Below the pieces are notes generated by a model. That model saw nothing but the letters and a program-made list of their open reading frames with translations, was not told the origin of the DNA and did no database searches. The position numbers and the translations under genes were made by a program. This document shows positions 42,773-52,967 of a DNA stretch of 64,000 nt, in pieces. The stretch is taken from NCBI RefSeq assembly GCF_012927115.1, contig NZ_JABBFY010000002.1, positions 772,831 to 836,830 of the forward strand, written 5' to 3'. How positions within the stretch are numbered: the first letter of the stretch is position 1; the number at the start of each line of letters is the position of its first letter. The DNA is from Sphingomonas sp. G-3-2-10 (GTDB lineage Bacteria > Pseudomonadota > Alphaproteobacteria > Sphingomonadales > Sphingomonadaceae).

Positions 42773-42858
42773 GTCGCGCCGCTTGGCCGAACGGTTACGC
42801 AATAGCAAGGTCGTGCAGGCTATGGCATGACCCGTAACGGGGACGGAACGAGAGACGA

Positions 42859-44415
42859 ATGCGGACCAGCGGCAGCTTTTGGCGTGCGATGCAGACAGCG
42901 CGGCGGCACAATCTGGCCGCGGCGGGCGAGGCGCCGCCGGTGCGGGCGGACTATGCGCTGACGCGGCGAACCTTGCTGCAGGCGATCGCGGCGGGCGCCG
43001 TCGTATCGGCCCTGCCGCGCGAGGCGCGCGCCGCCACGGCGGGCAAGGTGGCGATCATCGGCGGCGGCATCGCCGGGCTCACCGCGCTCCACCACCTGCT
43101 CGAAGCCGGAGTCGACGCCCAGCTCTATGAAGCGCGCGAGCGGATGGGCGGGCGGATGTTCACCCAGCGTCCCGCGGCCGGCCCGGCGTTCGAAGCGGGC
43201 GCGCAGCTGGTCAATACCGATCATCACGACATGCAGGGACTGGCAAAGGCGTTCGGCGTCACGCTGATCGACCGCAAGAATGGCGAGCATCGCACGATGA
43301 TCCTCGCCAACGGACGCGTCGTGCCCGACGCCGAACTGGCCGAAGCGCTGCGCGGGATCGCCGCCCAGATCGGCAAGGACGCCGACCGGCTGGACAAGAG
43401 CTACGCCCGAGTCGCGGCCGAGATCGACCGGATGTCGATCGAAACCTATCTCGACCGCCACGCCGCGCTGATCCCCGATCCGTGGGTCAAGAGCCTGCTC
43501 GAAGGCACCAGCCGCACCGAATATGGCGTCGAGCCGGGTCAGGCCTCGGCGCTGGAGCTGATCTTCAACCTGCCCACCGTGAAGGGCGAGCGAGCCGAAG
43601 TGCTGGGCGGTTCGGACGAGCGCTATGTGATGGAAGGTGGCAGCAGCGCGCTGATCGACGCCATGACGTCGAAATATGCCCGCTCTATCGCCACGGGAAG
43701 GCGATTGCTGAGCGTGACGCGCGGCGGGGGCCGGATGAAGCTGGCGTTCCTCGACGGGAGCGAGGCGGTTGCCGACACGATCATCGTCGCAGTGCCGGCG
43801 CCGATCATGCGCCAGATCGACTTCCGCGTACCGCTGCCCGCGATCTGGCGCGCCTTCGTCGCCGAAGCCGAATTGGGCCGCAACGAGAAGGTGCAGGCCT
43901 TCGCCACCGCGACGCCCTGGACGAAGACGCTCGGCGCCGGCGGCGAGCTGTGGCAGACCGGGGATGAGGGCTATGCACTGGGCTGGGACGGCAGCGTCCA
44001 TCTGGCGGGCAAGCTCGACCCGGTATGGACCTGGTTCCTGGGCGGCGATCAGGTGAGCGATGCCGGTGCGGCCGATGCGCTGGCGCGGCGCTTCGCGCGA
44101 ATCTCCGAACCCGCGGTGCCCGGGCTGATCCCCGCGACCGCCGAGGGCCCCTATCGCCGCACCGCATGGCATCGCGATCCGCTGACGCTGGGCGCATACA
44201 GCAATTACCCGCCGGGCTTCCTCACCCGCTTCGCGCATCTGCTGAGCGTCGAATCGGACGAGGGCGAGCATCAGATCAGCCGCGCGGGCAATGTGTTCTT
44301 CGCGGGCGAGCATCTGTCCGACGCCTTCCCCGGATACATGAACGGGGCGGCGCAGACGGGGCGGATGGCGGCCGAAGCGATCACCGGCAAGCGGCTGCTG
44401 GCCCAAGCCGCTTGA
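42859..44415 (+). CDS. Tat-exported flavin monoamine oxidase-family protein
   Basis: A 518-residue FAD-dependent amine oxidase. A Tat-type signal lies at about residues 30-58 ([20 protein letters not shown]), after an unusual polar leader. FAD binds at [19 protein letters not shown] and [10 protein letters not shown]; the C-terminal FAD region is [20 protein letters not shown]. It should oxidise an amine or amino acid in the periplasm. It stands alone between hisC and metX, on the metX strand with a 31-base gap. Confidence 0.88.
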   Translation: MRTSGSFWRAMQTARRHNLAAAGEAPPVRADYALTRRTLLQAIAAGAVVSALPREARAATAGKVAIIGGGIAGLTALHHLLEAGVDAQLYEARERMGGRMFTQRPAAGPAFEAGAQLVNTDHHDMQGLAKAFGVTLIDRKNGEHRTMILANGRVVPDAELAEALRGIAAQIGKDADRLDKSYARVAAEIDRMSIETYLDRHAALIPDPWVKSLLEGTSRTEYGVEPGQASALELIFNLPTVKGERAEVLGGSDERYVMEGGSSALIDAMTSKYARSIATGRRLLSVTRGGGRMKLAFLDGSEAVADTIIVAVPAPIMRQIDFRVPLPAIWRAFVAEAELGRNEKVQAFATATPWTKTLGAGGELWQTGDEGYALGWDGSVHLAGKLDPVWTWFLGGDQVSDAGAADALARRFARISEPAVPGLIPATAEGPYRRTAWHRDPLTLGAYSNYPPGFLTRFAHLLSVESDEGEHQISRAGNVFFAGEHLSDAFPGYMNGAAQTGRMAAEAITGKRLLAQAA

Positions 44416-44446
44416 ACGCGGGGCCTGCGGGCCCTAGTTCGCGCTG

Positions 44447-45571
44447 ATGTCTGACGATCAGCGTTTCGGCCTGAGCCGCACGGTGACCCTGCCCGGCCCG
44501 CTGCGGCTGGACGGCGGCGCGCTGCTGTCGCCGGTCGACATTGCCTACGAAACCTATGGCGCGCTGAACGCGGACGCGAGCAACGCGATCCTCGTCTGCC
44601 ATGCGCTGACCGGCGACCAGCATGTCGCGTCCGAACATCCTGTGACGAAGAAGCCGGGCTGGTGGACCAAGCTGATCGGGCCGGACAAGCCGATCGATCC
44701 GGCGCGGCATTTCGTGATCTGCGCCAACGTGCTGGGCAGCTGCATGGGATCGTCCGGCCCCGCGACGATCAATCCGGCGACGGGCCAGCCCTGGGGCATG
44801 AGCTTCCCGGTGATCACGATCCGCGACATGGTCGGCGCGCAGGCGATGCTGCTCGATCATCTCGGCGTCCAGCGATTGCAGGCGGTGGTCGGCGGATCGA
44901 TGGGCGGGATGCAGGCGCTGAGCTGGGCCGCGACCTTCCCCGATCGTGTGGCTTCGGCGGTGGTGATCGCATCGACCGCACGGCACTCGGCGCAGAACAT
45001 CGCGTTCCATGAAGTGGGGCGGCAAGCGATCATGGCCGATCCCAACTGGCGCGACGGCGATTATTACGCATCGGGCGAGCCGCCCACCGCGGGCCTCGCC
45101 GTGGCGCGGATGGCGGCGCACATCACCTATCTGTCCGAAGCCGGGCTGACCGCCAAGTTCGGCCGCAAGCTGCAGGCGCGCGAAAGCAAGACGTTCGGCT
45201 TCGACGCCGATTTCCAGGTCGAAAGCTATCTGCGCCATCAGGGGCTGAGCTTTACCGACCGGTTCGACGCCAACTCGTACCTCTACATCACCCGCGCGCT
45301 CGATTATTTCGATCTCGCCGAGGAGCATGGCGGCACGCTCGCCAATGCGTTCAAGGGTGCGGCGACCCGCTTCTGCCTCGTCAGCTTCGATACCGACTGG
45401 CTGTACCCCACCAGCGAATCACGGGCGATCGTTCATGCGCTGAACGCGGCGGGGGCGCCGGCCAGCTTCGTCGAGCTGAAATCGCCGTTCGGGCACGACG
45501 CCTTCCTGCTCGACGCGCCGGAAATGAACCGGGTGGTCGACGGGTTCCTGCGGGCCGGAGAGAAGAAATGA
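44447..45571 (+). CDS. metX: Homoserine O-acetyltransferase
   Basis: A 374-residue alpha/beta-hydrolase-fold acyltransferase of methionine synthesis. The nucleophile is in [15 protein letters not shown], the acid in [14 protein letters not shown] and the histidine in [11 protein letters not shown]. The N-terminal [20 protein letters not shown] and the [10 protein letters not shown] block are typical. It uses acetyl-CoA or succinyl-CoA. It overlaps the next gene by ATGA in a metX-GNAT-metW-pirin operon. Confidence 0.93.
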   Translation: MSDDQRFGLSRTVTLPGPLRLDGGALLSPVDIAYETYGALNADASNAILVCHALTGDQHVASEHPVTKKPGWWTKLIGPDKPIDPARHFVICANVLGSCMGSSGPATINPATGQPWGMSFPVITIRDMVGAQAMLLDHLGVQRLQAVVGGSMGGMQALSWAATFPDRVASAVVIASTARHSAQNIAFHEVGRQAIMADPNWRDGDYYASGEPPTAGLAVARMAAHITYLSEAGLTAKFGRKLQARESKTFGFDADFQVESYLRHQGLSFTDRFDANSYLYITRALDYFDLAEEHGGTLANAFKGAATRFCLVSFDTDWLYPTSESRAIVHALNAAGAPASFVELKSPFGHDAFLLDAPEMNRVVDGFLRAGEKK

Positions 45572-46002
45572 CTGTCACCATTTCGTTCGACCCCGCCGAT
45601 CTCGACATCGAGCTGATCCATGCCTTTCTGTCAGGTGCCTATTGGTCGGTGGGGATTCCGCGCGACACGGTGGAGCGGGCGATCAGGGGGTCGCTGTGCG
45701 TCGGGGCCTATGCGCCCGATGAGGACGGCAAGCCCGAGCAGGTCGGGTTCGCTCGGCTGATCAGCGACAAGGCGACCTTCGCCTATCTGGCCGATGTGTT
45801 CGTGCTGCCGGCACATCGCGGCAAGGGCGTCGCGCGGCAGATGATCGAGGGGCTGCACGCCCACCCAGAGTTGCAGGGCCTGCGCCGCTGGGCGCTGTTC
45901 ACCAAGGATATGCAGCCGGTCTATGCTTCGCTCGGCTGGGAGCAATATCCCTATCCCGAGCGGCTGATGGTCCGGGACGATCCGGATATCTATTCGCGAT
46001 GA
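45568..46002 (+). CDS. GNAT-family N-acetyltransferase
   Basis: A 144-residue GNAT acetyltransferase. The acetyl-CoA loop is [18 protein letters not shown] (Q/RxxGxG/A type), followed by [20 protein letters not shown]. It is inserted between metX and metW, which are usually adjacent, and overlaps both by four bases, so it is expressed with methionine synthesis. The substrate is unknown. Confidence 0.88.
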   Translation: MTVTISFDPADLDIELIHAFLSGAYWSVGIPRDTVERAIRGSLCVGAYAPDEDGKPEQVGFARLISDKATFAYLADVFVLPAHRGKGVARQMIEGLHAHPELQGLRRWALFTKDMQPVYASLGWEQYPYPERLMVRDDPDIYSR

Positions 46003-46589
46003 GCTTGCGCCCCGACCTTGCGATCATCGCCGCCAACGTCGCGCCGGGCAGCCGCGTGCTCGATGTCGGCTGTGGCGATGGCGCGCTGATGGCGGCGTTG
46101 CGCGACGAGCGCGGCGTGGATGCGCGCGGGCTGGAGCTGGATGCGGAGGACGTCGCCTCGGCCGTCGCGCGCGGACTATCGGTGATCCAGGGAGATGCCG
46201 ACACCGATCTGGCCGATTATCCAGACGCCAGCTTCGACTATGCGATCCTGAGCCAGACCCTCCAGACGACGCGGCGGCCGGACCTGATCCTCGAGCAGCT
46301 GCTGCGGATCGGCAAGCGCGCCTTCGTCTCCTTCCCCAATTTCGCGCACTGGCGGGTGCGGACCTCGCTGATGTGGGGCGGGCGGATGCCGGTCACGCGG
46401 CTGCTGCCGCTGGCATGGTACGAGACGCCAAACATCCACCATGTGACGATCGACGATTTTCGCGCCCTGGTGGCGCAGCGGGGGATCGTGATGGAGGGAT
46501 CCTGGTTCCTCAGCCGCGACCGGCGAACCAGTTCGGCAGCGGCGAACTTCCTCGCCGAACATGCGGTGTTCCTGTTGCGGCGCGACTGA
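45999..46589 (+). CDS. metW: Methionine biosynthesis protein MetW
   Basis: A 196-residue class I methyltransferase-fold protein. The SAM-binding motif is VLDVGCGDGALMAAL and the MetW hallmarks are DYAILSQTLQTTRRPDLIL, FVSFPNFAHWRVR and WYETPNIHHVTIDDF. MetW works with MetX in methionine synthesis; the exact role differs between species. Coupled to the pirin gene by TGATG. Confidence 0.93.
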   Translation: MSLRPDLAIIAANVAPGSRVLDVGCGDGALMAALRDERGVDARGLELDAEDVASAVARGLSVIQGDADTDLADYPDASFDYAILSQTLQTTRRPDLILEQLLRIGKRAFVSFPNFAHWRVRTSLMWGGRMPVTRLLPLAWYETPNIHHVTIDDFRALVAQRGIVMEGSWFLSRDRRTSSAAANFLAEHAVFLLRRD

Positions 46590-47431
46590 TGCGGCAAGTG
46601 ATCCGTCTCCATTCCGCGCATCGCGACGATATCGGCGATCTGGTGACGCGGCGTCCGGTGCCGGGGCCGGCGATCGGACATGTCGGCGCGTTCCTGTTCC
46701 TCAACCATCACGGACCGCAGACCTACGCGCCGGACAATCGCGGCCTCCCCTTCGGCCCGCATCCGCATCGCGGGTTCGAGACGGTGACCTTCATCCTCGA
46801 CGGCGAGCTGGCGCATACCGATTCGGCGGGGCACGAGAGCATCATCCGCGCCGGGGGCGTGCAGTGGATGACCGCGGGGAGCGGGATCGTTCATGCCGAG
46901 GTGTCGCCAGCCGCGTTCAGGCGCGACGGCGGTCCGATGGAGATTCTTCAGCTCTGGGTGAACCTGCCCGCGCGGCTGAAGATGACGGCGCCGCGCTATT
47001 TCGGGGTGCAGGCGGAGGGTATTCCAGCGATCGATGGCGTCCATCTGATCGCGGGCGAGTATCGCGGCGTCAGCGGGCCGATCCCGTCGCTGACCGGCAC
47101 CTTCATGAGCTTCGCCACCCTCGCGCCGGGCGAACAGGTGACGTTCGAGGGACTGAGCGGTCGCGACGTGTTCCTCTATTGCGCGCGCGGTTCGATCGAA
47201 GTCGGCGGGACGGCGGTGCCGCATTTCCATCTCGCCGAGCTGGGCGACGGAGACGGCGTGACGATCGCGGCCAGCGAACCTGCGCTGTTCCTGTTCGGCC
47301 ATGCCGATCCGATCCCCGAGCCGATCGTCGCGCACGGACCGTTCGTGATGAACACGGCTGACGAGATCCGGCAGGCCTATGCCGATTATCAGGCGGGGAA
47401 GTTCGGCGCGGCGGAGATCGTTACGGGTTAG
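46589..47431 (+). CDS. Pirin-family bicupin protein
   Basis: A 280-residue pirin. The N-terminal cupin carries the metal ligands in FGPHPHRGFETVTFILDGE (shortened: GPHPHRGFETVTF) and GSGIVHAEVSP; the second cupin has VFLYCARGSIEVGG. Bacterial pirins are metal-binding proteins with quercetinase or regulatory activity in some species. It closes the metX operon. The function in this organism is unknown. Confidence 0.92.
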   Translation: MRQVIRLHSAHRDDIGDLVTRRPVPGPAIGHVGAFLFLNHHGPQTYAPDNRGLPFGPHPHRGFETVTFILDGELAHTDSAGHESIIRAGGVQWMTAGSGIVHAEVSPAAFRRDGGPMEILQLWVNLPARLKMTAPRYFGVQAEGIPAIDGVHLIAGEYRGVSGPIPSLTGTFMSFATLAPGEQVTFEGLSGRDVFLYCARGSIEVGGTAVPHFHLAELGDGDGVTIAASEPALFLFGHADPIPEPIVAHGPFVMNTADEIRQAYADYQAGKFGAAEIVTG

Positions 47432-47440
47432 CCCCGGCTT

Positions 47441-47875
47441 CTAGGGCGCCTTGCCCCAGTTGACCGTGACCTTGCTGCCCGAACCCTCGGGCAGCGCCAT
47501 CACCATGATCGTGCGCTTCTGGCCTTCGCCGGCGGAGAACATCTTGTCGTTCGAGATGCGCTCGGCAAGGCCGGCCTTTGCCGCATGTTCCTTCGACCAG
47601 GCGAGGATGACCGCAGGCGCGGCGGCGCTGGAATAGCTTACCGTGCCGGCATCCTTGCCGGTCGCGTCGAAATGCGCCGAGCTGCACACGCTGATCTTCG
47701 CATCGGTATAGACCGGCGCGAAATCCGGGTTCTTCTTGCAATCGTTACTGCCGTTGGCGGACAATATTTCGGCGGCACGCGTTTCGGTCGCTGTGGCGGT
47801 GTTGTCCACCGCCGGCTTGCCGCCACAGGCTGACAGCAATGCCGCCAGCCCTAGCCCGACAATCATTCGCGCCAT
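47441..47875 (-). CDS. Small putative lipoprotein
   Basis: A 144-residue protein with a lipoprotein signal (MARMIVGLGLAALLSACGG; lipobox LSAC) and a compact domain with a cysteine pair (SNDCKKN and ISVCSSAHF). An ATG one codon earlier is equally possible. I do not recognise the family. It follows ssb on the same strand after 14 bases. Confidence 0.75.
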   Translation of the reverse strand: MARMIVGLGLAALLSACGGKPAVDNTATATETRAAEILSANGSNDCKKNPDFAPVYTDAKISVCSSAHFDATGKDAGTVSYSSAAAPAVILAWSKEHAAKAGLAERISNDKMFSAGEGQKRTIMVMALPEGSGSKVTVNWGKAP

Positions 47876-47889
47876 CATCGCCTCCGTGC

Positions 47890-48453
47890 TTAGAACGGAA
47901 CGTCGTCGTCCAGATCATCGGGGAAGCCGCCACCGGACGAACCGCCACCGCTGTTGAAATTGCCGCCGCCACCGCCGCGGCTGCTCGACTGGCCGGCAAA
48001 CTCATCGCGGCCGCCGCCGCTGCCCCAATCGTCACCGCCGCCGCCGCGCGATCCGCCGCCATAACCACCGCCCTGACCGGCACCAGCACCGCCGCCGCCC
48101 GGCGCGCCGTCGAGCATGGTCAGGACGCTGTTGAAGCCCTGAAGCACGATCTCGGTCGAGTAACGGTCGTTACCCTGCGGGTCCTGCCATTTGCGGGTGG
48201 TCAGCGCGCCTTCGATATAGACCTTGCTGCCCTTACGCAGATAACGTTCGGCGACATTGGCGAGACCTTCGTTGAAGACCTTGACCGTGTGCCACTCGGT
48301 CTTTTCCTTGCGCTCGCCCGAATTGCGGTCCTTCCAGCTTTCCGAAGTCGCGATGCGCAGCTCGACGACCTTGCCGCCATTCTGGAAGCTGCGGCTTTCG
48401 GGATCGCGCCCCAGATTGCCGACGAGGATCACCTTGTTGACCGAACCTGCCAT
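47890..48453 (-). CDS. ssb: Single-stranded DNA-binding protein
   Basis: A 187-residue SSB. The OB fold covers residues 1-110 ([54 protein letters not shown]). A glycine-rich linker leads to the acidic tip DLDDDVPF, which recruits repair and replication partners. Housekeeping gene. Confidence 0.96.
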   Translation of the reverse strand: MAGSVNKVILVGNLGRDPESRSFQNGGKVVELRIATSESWKDRNSGERKEKTEWHTVKVFNEGLANVAERYLRKGSKVYIEGALTTRKWQDPQGNDRYSTEIVLQGFNSVLTMLDGAPGGGGAGAGQGGGYGGGSRGGGGDDWGSGGGRDEFAGQSSSRGGGGGNFNSGGGSSGGGFPDDLDDDVPF

Positions 48454-48494
48454 AGAAACTTCGCCTCGAACGCTATAAAAGAGTTGCCGACGAT

Positions 48495-48671
48495 ATGGCC
48501 GAGATCATCAATCTGAACAAGGCGCGCAAGGCCAAGGAACGCGTGGATAAGTCAGTCCGCGCGATGGAGAACCGTGCCCGCTTCGGCCGCACGAAGGCAC
48601 AGAAAATGGCCGATGCCGAAGAAGCCTATCGTCGCACTAGGCTGCTCGACGACACGAAGCGCGAAGACTGA
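48495..48671 (+). CDS. DUF4169-family small protein
   Basis: A 58-residue basic, helical protein, [20 protein letters not shown] at its start and [20 protein letters not shown] in the middle. Both blocks match the DUF4169 family of short alphaproteobacterial proteins of unknown function. It is divergent from ssb (41-base gap) and ends two bases before the convergent feoB stop. Confidence 0.85.
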   Translation: MAEIINLNKARKAKERVDKSVRAMENRARFGRTKAQKMADAEEAYRRTRLLDDTKRED

Positions 48672-48673
48672 GT

Positions 48674-50524
48674 TCAGCCCATCCCCATCGCGCTTGCAAT
48701 CCAGTAGGTGATGCCCGCCGCGCCATAGGCCAGCGCAAACAGATAGATGATCATCACCAGCGGCCATTTCCAGCCATTGGTCTCGCGCCGGGCGACTGCG
48801 ATGGTCGACAGGCATTGCGGGGCGAACACGAACCAGGCGAGGAACGCCAGCGCCGATGCCAGCGACCAGCGCGACGAGAGGCGCTGTCCCAGTTCCTGCG
48901 CACCGGCTTCCTCGTCGGCGGCATCGATCGAATAGACCGTCTGGAGCGCCGAGACCGCGACTTCGCGCGCGGCCATCGCCGGGATGACCGACAGCGACAT
49001 TTCGTGGTTGAAGCCGATCGGGTGGAGCACGACCTCGAGCCCCGATGCGATCCGCCCGGCGATCGAATATTCGCTCTGCTTCTGACCTTCGGGCGCAACC
49101 GGATATGACGTCAGCACCCATAGCACCACCGTCACGCCCATGATGATCGTGCCGGCGCGGCGCAGGAAGACGTAAGCGCGCTGCCACAAGCCGATCGCGA
49201 TGTCGCGGGGCGAGGGGAGCTGATAGCGCGGCATCTCCATCATGAACCCGCCGCCCGCGCCCTTCGTCGCGGTCTTGCGCAGGACCAGCGCGGCGAGGAC
49301 CGCCCCGACGATGCCCATCAGATAGAGCGCGAGCAGGACAAGGCCCTGAAGCCCGATGCCCGGACCCACGCTGGTCGCCGGGATGAAGGCGCCGATGATG
49401 ACGGCATAGACCGGCAGGCGCGCCGAACAGGTCATCAGCGGGGCGATCAGGATGGTGGTGAGGCGTTCGCGCGGATCGTCGATCGATCGCGTCGCCATGA
49501 TGCCGGGGATGGCGCAGGCGAAGGACGAGAGCAGCGGAATGAAGCTGCGGCCCGACAGGCCGACTCCCGCCATCAGCCGGTCCATCAGGAAGGCGGCGCG
49601 GACCATATAGCCTGACGCTTCGAGGATCAGGATGAACAGGAACAGGATCAGGATCTGCGGCAGGAACACCACGACCGATCCGACGCCGTTGATGATCCCC
49701 TCGACCAGCAGGTTGCGCAGAAAGCTCTCGGGCAGATTGGCGGTGGCGGTTTCGCCCAGCCAGCCCTGGAAGCCTTCGATCCAGCCGATCGGCGCTTCGG
49801 ACCAGCTGAACACCGCCTGGAACATCGTGAAGAGGATCGCGAGGAGGATGATCGGGCCGGCGACGGGATGGAGCACGACGCGATCGACGCCTCGGGTGAA
49901 GGCGCGGGCGCGGGGCTGCTCGACGATCGCGACCGACGCGATGCGGCGCGCCTCGCGCTGGAAATGCGTGATGTCGGCATCGAGTACCGGCGGCGCCTTG
50001 GGCGTATCCGCCGCCAGCCGTTCGGCCAGCGCATCCTTCAGCGCTTCGAGGCCGCGCCTGCGCACCGCGACGGTCGCGACCACGGCGATGCCGAGTTCGG
50101 CGGACAGCTTTTCGGTATCGATCTTCAGCCCGTCGCGCTCGGCCATGTCGACCATGTTGAGCGCGAGCACCATCGGCCGGCCCAGCGCGCGAAGCTGAAG
50201 GACGAAGCGGAGGTGATTGTCGAGATTGGTGGCGTCGGCGACGACGACCAGCGCATCGGGCAGCCGCTCACCGTCCTGCCGGCCGATCACGACGTCGCGG
50301 GTGACCTGCTCGTCGGGGCTGGAGGGATCGAGGCTGTAGGTGCCGGGCAGATCGACCAGCTCGACCGGGCGGCCGTCATTCAGCGCCATGCGGCCCGAAT
50401 GACGCTCGACCGTGACGCCGGGATAATTGCCGACCTTCTGCCGCGCGCCGGTCAGCGCGTTGAACAGGGCGCTCTTGCCCGCATTGGGATTGCCGACCAG
50501 CGCGACGAGGGGCGTCGTTTCCAC
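48674..50524 (-). CDS. feoB: Ferrous iron transporter FeoB
   Basis: A 616-residue Fe(II) transporter. The N-terminal G domain has GNPNAGKSALFNALTG (G1), LVDLPGTYSLDP (G3) and LNMVDMAERDG (G4). Membrane segments with the Gate blocks SFACAIPGIMATRSI and APLMTCSARLPVY follow. It is shorter than the E. coli protein (about 770 residues), lacking an extended C-terminal region. It is coupled to feoA, three bases upstream. Confidence 0.95.
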   Translation of the reverse strand: METTPLVALVGNPNAGKSALFNALTGARQKVGNYPGVTVERHSGRMALNDGRPVELVDLPGTYSLDPSSPDEQVTRDVVIGRQDGERLPDALVVVADATNLDNHLRFVLQLRALGRPMVLALNMVDMAERDGLKIDTEKLSAELGIAVVATVAVRRRGLEALKDALAERLAADTPKAPPVLDADITHFQREARRIASVAIVEQPRARAFTRGVDRVVLHPVAGPIILLAILFTMFQAVFSWSEAPIGWIEGFQGWLGETATANLPESFLRNLLVEGIINGVGSVVVFLPQILILFLFILILEASGYMVRAAFLMDRLMAGVGLSGRSFIPLLSSFACAIPGIMATRSIDDPRERLTTILIAPLMTCSARLPVYAVIIGAFIPATSVGPGIGLQGLVLLALYLMGIVGAVLAALVLRKTATKGAGGGFMMEMPRYQLPSPRDIAIGLWQRAYVFLRRAGTIIMGVTVVLWVLTSYPVAPEGQKQSEYSIAGRIASGLEVVLHPIGFNHEMSLSVIPAMAAREVAVSALQTVYSIDAADEEAGAQELGQRLSSRWSLASALAFLAWFVFAPQCLSTIAVARRETNGWKWPLVMIIYLFALAYGAAGITYWIASAMGMG

Positions 50525-50527
50525 GGC

Positions 50528-50785
50528 TCAGGCCCCCTGCGTTACATGGATCGCGTCGGCGACGTGGCGGCGCAGCGCCACCGTCATCCGGCCGATCCGC
50601 GCGGACAGCGGCCCGCCCATCCAGCCTGAAGGCGTCAGCAACTCGACCTCGACGCCTTCGTCCAGCCCGAACTCGCGCAAGCGGCGCGCTTCCGACGCGG
50701 CAAGCGCGTGCCAGTCGATCGAAGTGACGGTTCCGGTGCTGAGGCGAGGCAGATCGGCGAGAAGGACGGACGCGGGGGCATTCAT
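50528..50785 (-). CDS. feoA: Ferrous iron transport accessory protein FeoA
   Basis: An 85-residue SH3-like FeoA-domain protein. Typical text is LREFGLDEGVEVELLTP and RIGRMTVALRRHVADAIHV. The start MNAPASVLLADL is chosen because upstream in-frame codons extend into the intergenic region without support. It heads the feoAB operon. Confidence 0.88.
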   Translation of the reverse strand: MNAPASVLLADLPRLSTGTVTSIDWHALAASEARRLREFGLDEGVEVELLTPSGWMGGPLSARIGRMTVALRRHVADAIHVTQGA

Positions 50786-50912
50786 ACTGCGAGCGATTAT
50801 CAATAGGCGGTCATTCACGCCAGCGATAATCGCGAACAAGCCCTGCGGAACCGCAATTGCCGCCCTGTTCGTCACGGTGCATGTTCGCGTCCGGTGAGCG
50901 GAGAGACGGTGG

Positions 50913-51294
50913 ATGGGACTTTATGCGACGGGGCTGGCGGGACTCGCCCTGCTGGTTTCCGCGACATCGGCCGCTCCGGCGGATCAGGGTGCATTTTACC
51001 GGCGAGACGACTGCGGGCGAGGTGCTGATCCGGGATACGCTGCAGACCATCGCGCAGTTCGCGTACAGCTCGCGAAACTGCAGGGACGTGTCGGCGGTCG
51101 AGGCGAGAATCCTTCCGGAAGACTATGTCCCCGCCAACCCGCAATATCGACTGGGCACCGGCAAGGTGGTTCGCGAAACCTGGACCGCCACCTTGTGCGG
51201 CGAGAAGACGCGCTTTCTCATCTCGTTCTGGCCGGACGGCAGGGGCGGCACCTTCTTCGGAATCGGCTATCCGTATCCCGACGACGCGCCCTGA
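50913..51294 (+). pseudogene. Secreted protein gene with apparent +1 frameshift
   Basis: The ATG at 50913, preceded by GGAGAGAC, starts a good signal peptide (MGLYATGLAGLALLVSATSA then APADQG). After that, the mature-looking sequence is in the next frame: HFTGETTAGEVLIRDTLQ through KTRFLISFWPDGRG and FFGIGYPYPDDAP, ending in TGA at 51292. The two join if one G is removed from the GGG at 50987-50989, giving APADQ-VHFTGE. The mature domain, about 100 residues, has cysteines in RNCRDVS and TLCGEKT. This is either a recent frameshift or a sequencing error. I do not recognise the family. Confidence 0.65.
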
Positions 51295-51308
51295 CCGCGC
51301 GTTCCCGA

Positions 51309-51977
51309 CTACACCGCCGGATAGCGCAGTCGGCCGATGAAGCGGCTGAGGCTGAGGCGGTGGGTCTCGTTGCCCAGCCACTTCGCCTTGGTCTTTTCGA
51401 AGCGCATGATCCCGTCGATCCGGCGAGAGAGGAAGGCGCGAGTCTCTGCCCAATTGTCGCTGTCGTCGTTCAGGAAGACGGTGACAGTGGCACTGTAAAC
51501 GCCGGCGAGGATGCCGCGCTTGGTATAATGGTTGTAATCCGTGGCGACGTCTCCGGCGGCGCGCCACATCGTATCGGCCGAGCGCCAGCCGAGCTTCGCG
51601 GCGCGGACCGCGTTCTGCGGCAGCGCGAGGATCGAAAGGGCGCGGCGGAGCGCTTCGCGATTCGGCGCGGCGATTTCGAGCCGGGTTTCGACCAGCGCCG
51701 TGATCCGTTCGCGGATCTTCATCGCGGCGAGGCGGTCCGCCGGCAGGCGTTCGAGCATCTCTGCATCGATGCTCGCGAACCAGGCGTCGATCATCTCGAC
51801 CGGGCCGCCCTGAAAGGCGAGCCGGGCGACGCCGCGATCGACGCCCAGCGCATCGGCGGCGGCATCGACCGCTTCGGCATGCCAGCCATCGAACGCGGCA
51901 TTGGCGGCGACGTGCGGAGCCAGCGCCTCGCGCAGTTCGTCGAGCGTCGGATCTTCGGGGAGCGTGCGGGCCATCAT
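51309..51977 (-). CDS. COQ9-family protein
   Basis: A 222-residue COQ9-family protein. It has a helical TetR-like fold without a DNA-binding role. The C-terminal region DYNHYTKRGILAGVYSATVT and FLNDDSDNWAETRAFLSRRI is the family hallmark. In mitochondria COQ9 binds lipid and presents ubiquinone precursors to COQ7; a similar role is inferred here. It overlaps the transporter gene upstream. Confidence 0.92.
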   Translation of the reverse strand: MMARTLPEDPTLDELREALAPHVAANAAFDGWHAEAVDAAADALGVDRGVARLAFQGGPVEMIDAWFASIDAEMLERLPADRLAAMKIRERITALVETRLEIAAPNREALRRALSILALPQNAVRAAKLGWRSADTMWRAAGDVATDYNHYTKRGILAGVYSATVTVFLNDDSDNWAETRAFLSRRIDGIMRFEKTKAKWLGNETHRLSLSRFIGRLRYPAV

Positions 51978-52912
51978 CTGATTCCTTCAGCTTCCGACTT
52001 AGTATTTCCCGCGTTCGACGCAACCGGGCCGCGCCGCACCAGCACCAGGGCAACCGCCACCAGCAGCGCCCCGAGGAAATCGGGCCAGCCGAGCCGCTCG
52101 TCATAGACGAACCAGCCCACGGCGCCCGCGACGATCGGCTGGCTGAGCAGGGCGATCCCGACGACCAACGGCGAGAGATGACCGATCGCATAGATCATCA
52201 GCCCCTGCCCCACCACCTGGCTGGCCATCGCGAGGCCGAACAATATGCCCCAATGATTCGGCCAGATCGTCTCGCCGATCAGCCAGGCGAACGCGAGCAG
52301 CGGCAGTGCGCTGCCCAGCGACGACATGGCCAGCGCGGGCAGCGGCGCCATCGCTTCGCGGGCCCGGGCCATCATGATGAAATAGACGGTGTAGAGCGTG
52401 CCCGCGAGCAGGCAGAGCAGATCGCCCGCGAGATTCTTGGGGGAAAGCGAATAGGAACGGCCCAGCAGCAGCGCCGCGCCCAGCGCCGCCAGCGCGAGCG
52501 CGGTCCCCTGCGACCGGCTCGGCCAGGCGCGGGCAACCAGAAAGCCGTAGATCGGGAACATCAACGTCGCCGAATTGCCGAACAGCGTCGCATTGGCGAG
52601 GGTGGTTCGCAGGATGCCGAGATGCCATGCGGCGAGATCCGCCGCGAAGGCGACGCCGCTGAAGGCAAGCACCAGCCACAGCCCGGGCGCCGCCGCGAAG
52701 GGACGGCGCTGGCCGATATGGCTGAGGGCGATCAGCACGGGCACAGCAAGCGCGATCCGCCAGAAGGCCGAAGCGACCGGACCGACGTCGGCGAGGCGCA
52801 CGAACCACGGGCCGAATGCGAGCGTCATGTTTCCGGCAAGACAGGCGAGCAGAGGCAACGCAGCCAGCATTTGCGGCGAAAGAGTTTTTCTTTGATACCC
52901 GTTTCCGTGCAT
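51974..52912 (-). CDS. EamA/DMT-family transporter
   Basis: A 312-residue inner-membrane protein with about ten hydrophobic segments in two EamA halves, for example SAFWRIALAVPVLIALS and VVGIALLSQPIVAGAVGWF. It is a member of the drug/metabolite transporter superfamily; the substrate is unknown. The ATG gives MHGNGYQRKTL with AAAGGG upstream; longer frames cross the divergent promoter. The stop overlaps the COQ9 start. Confidence 0.88.
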   Translation of the reverse strand: MHGNGYQRKTLSPQMLAALPLLACLAGNMTLAFGPWFVRLADVGPVASAFWRIALAVPVLIALSHIGQRRPFAAAPGLWLVLAFSGVAFAADLAAWHLGILRTTLANATLFGNSATLMFPIYGFLVARAWPSRSQGTALALAALGAALLLGRSYSLSPKNLAGDLLCLLAGTLYTVYFIMMARAREAMAPLPALAMSSLGSALPLLAFAWLIGETIWPNHWGILFGLAMASQVVGQGLMIYAIGHLSPLVVGIALLSQPIVAGAVGWFVYDERLGWPDFLGALLVAVALVLVRRGPVASNAGNTKSEAEGIR

Positions 52913-52967
52913 GTGGCCCTTTAGCGCCCTATTTTCCGCAGACCAGAAATTCGTTCGGAGTTGCCGG

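Noticed and set aside
42820..44406. 528-codon minus-strand frame opposite the amine oxidase
   Set aside because: Shadow; the plus strand has a Tat signal and FAD motifs.
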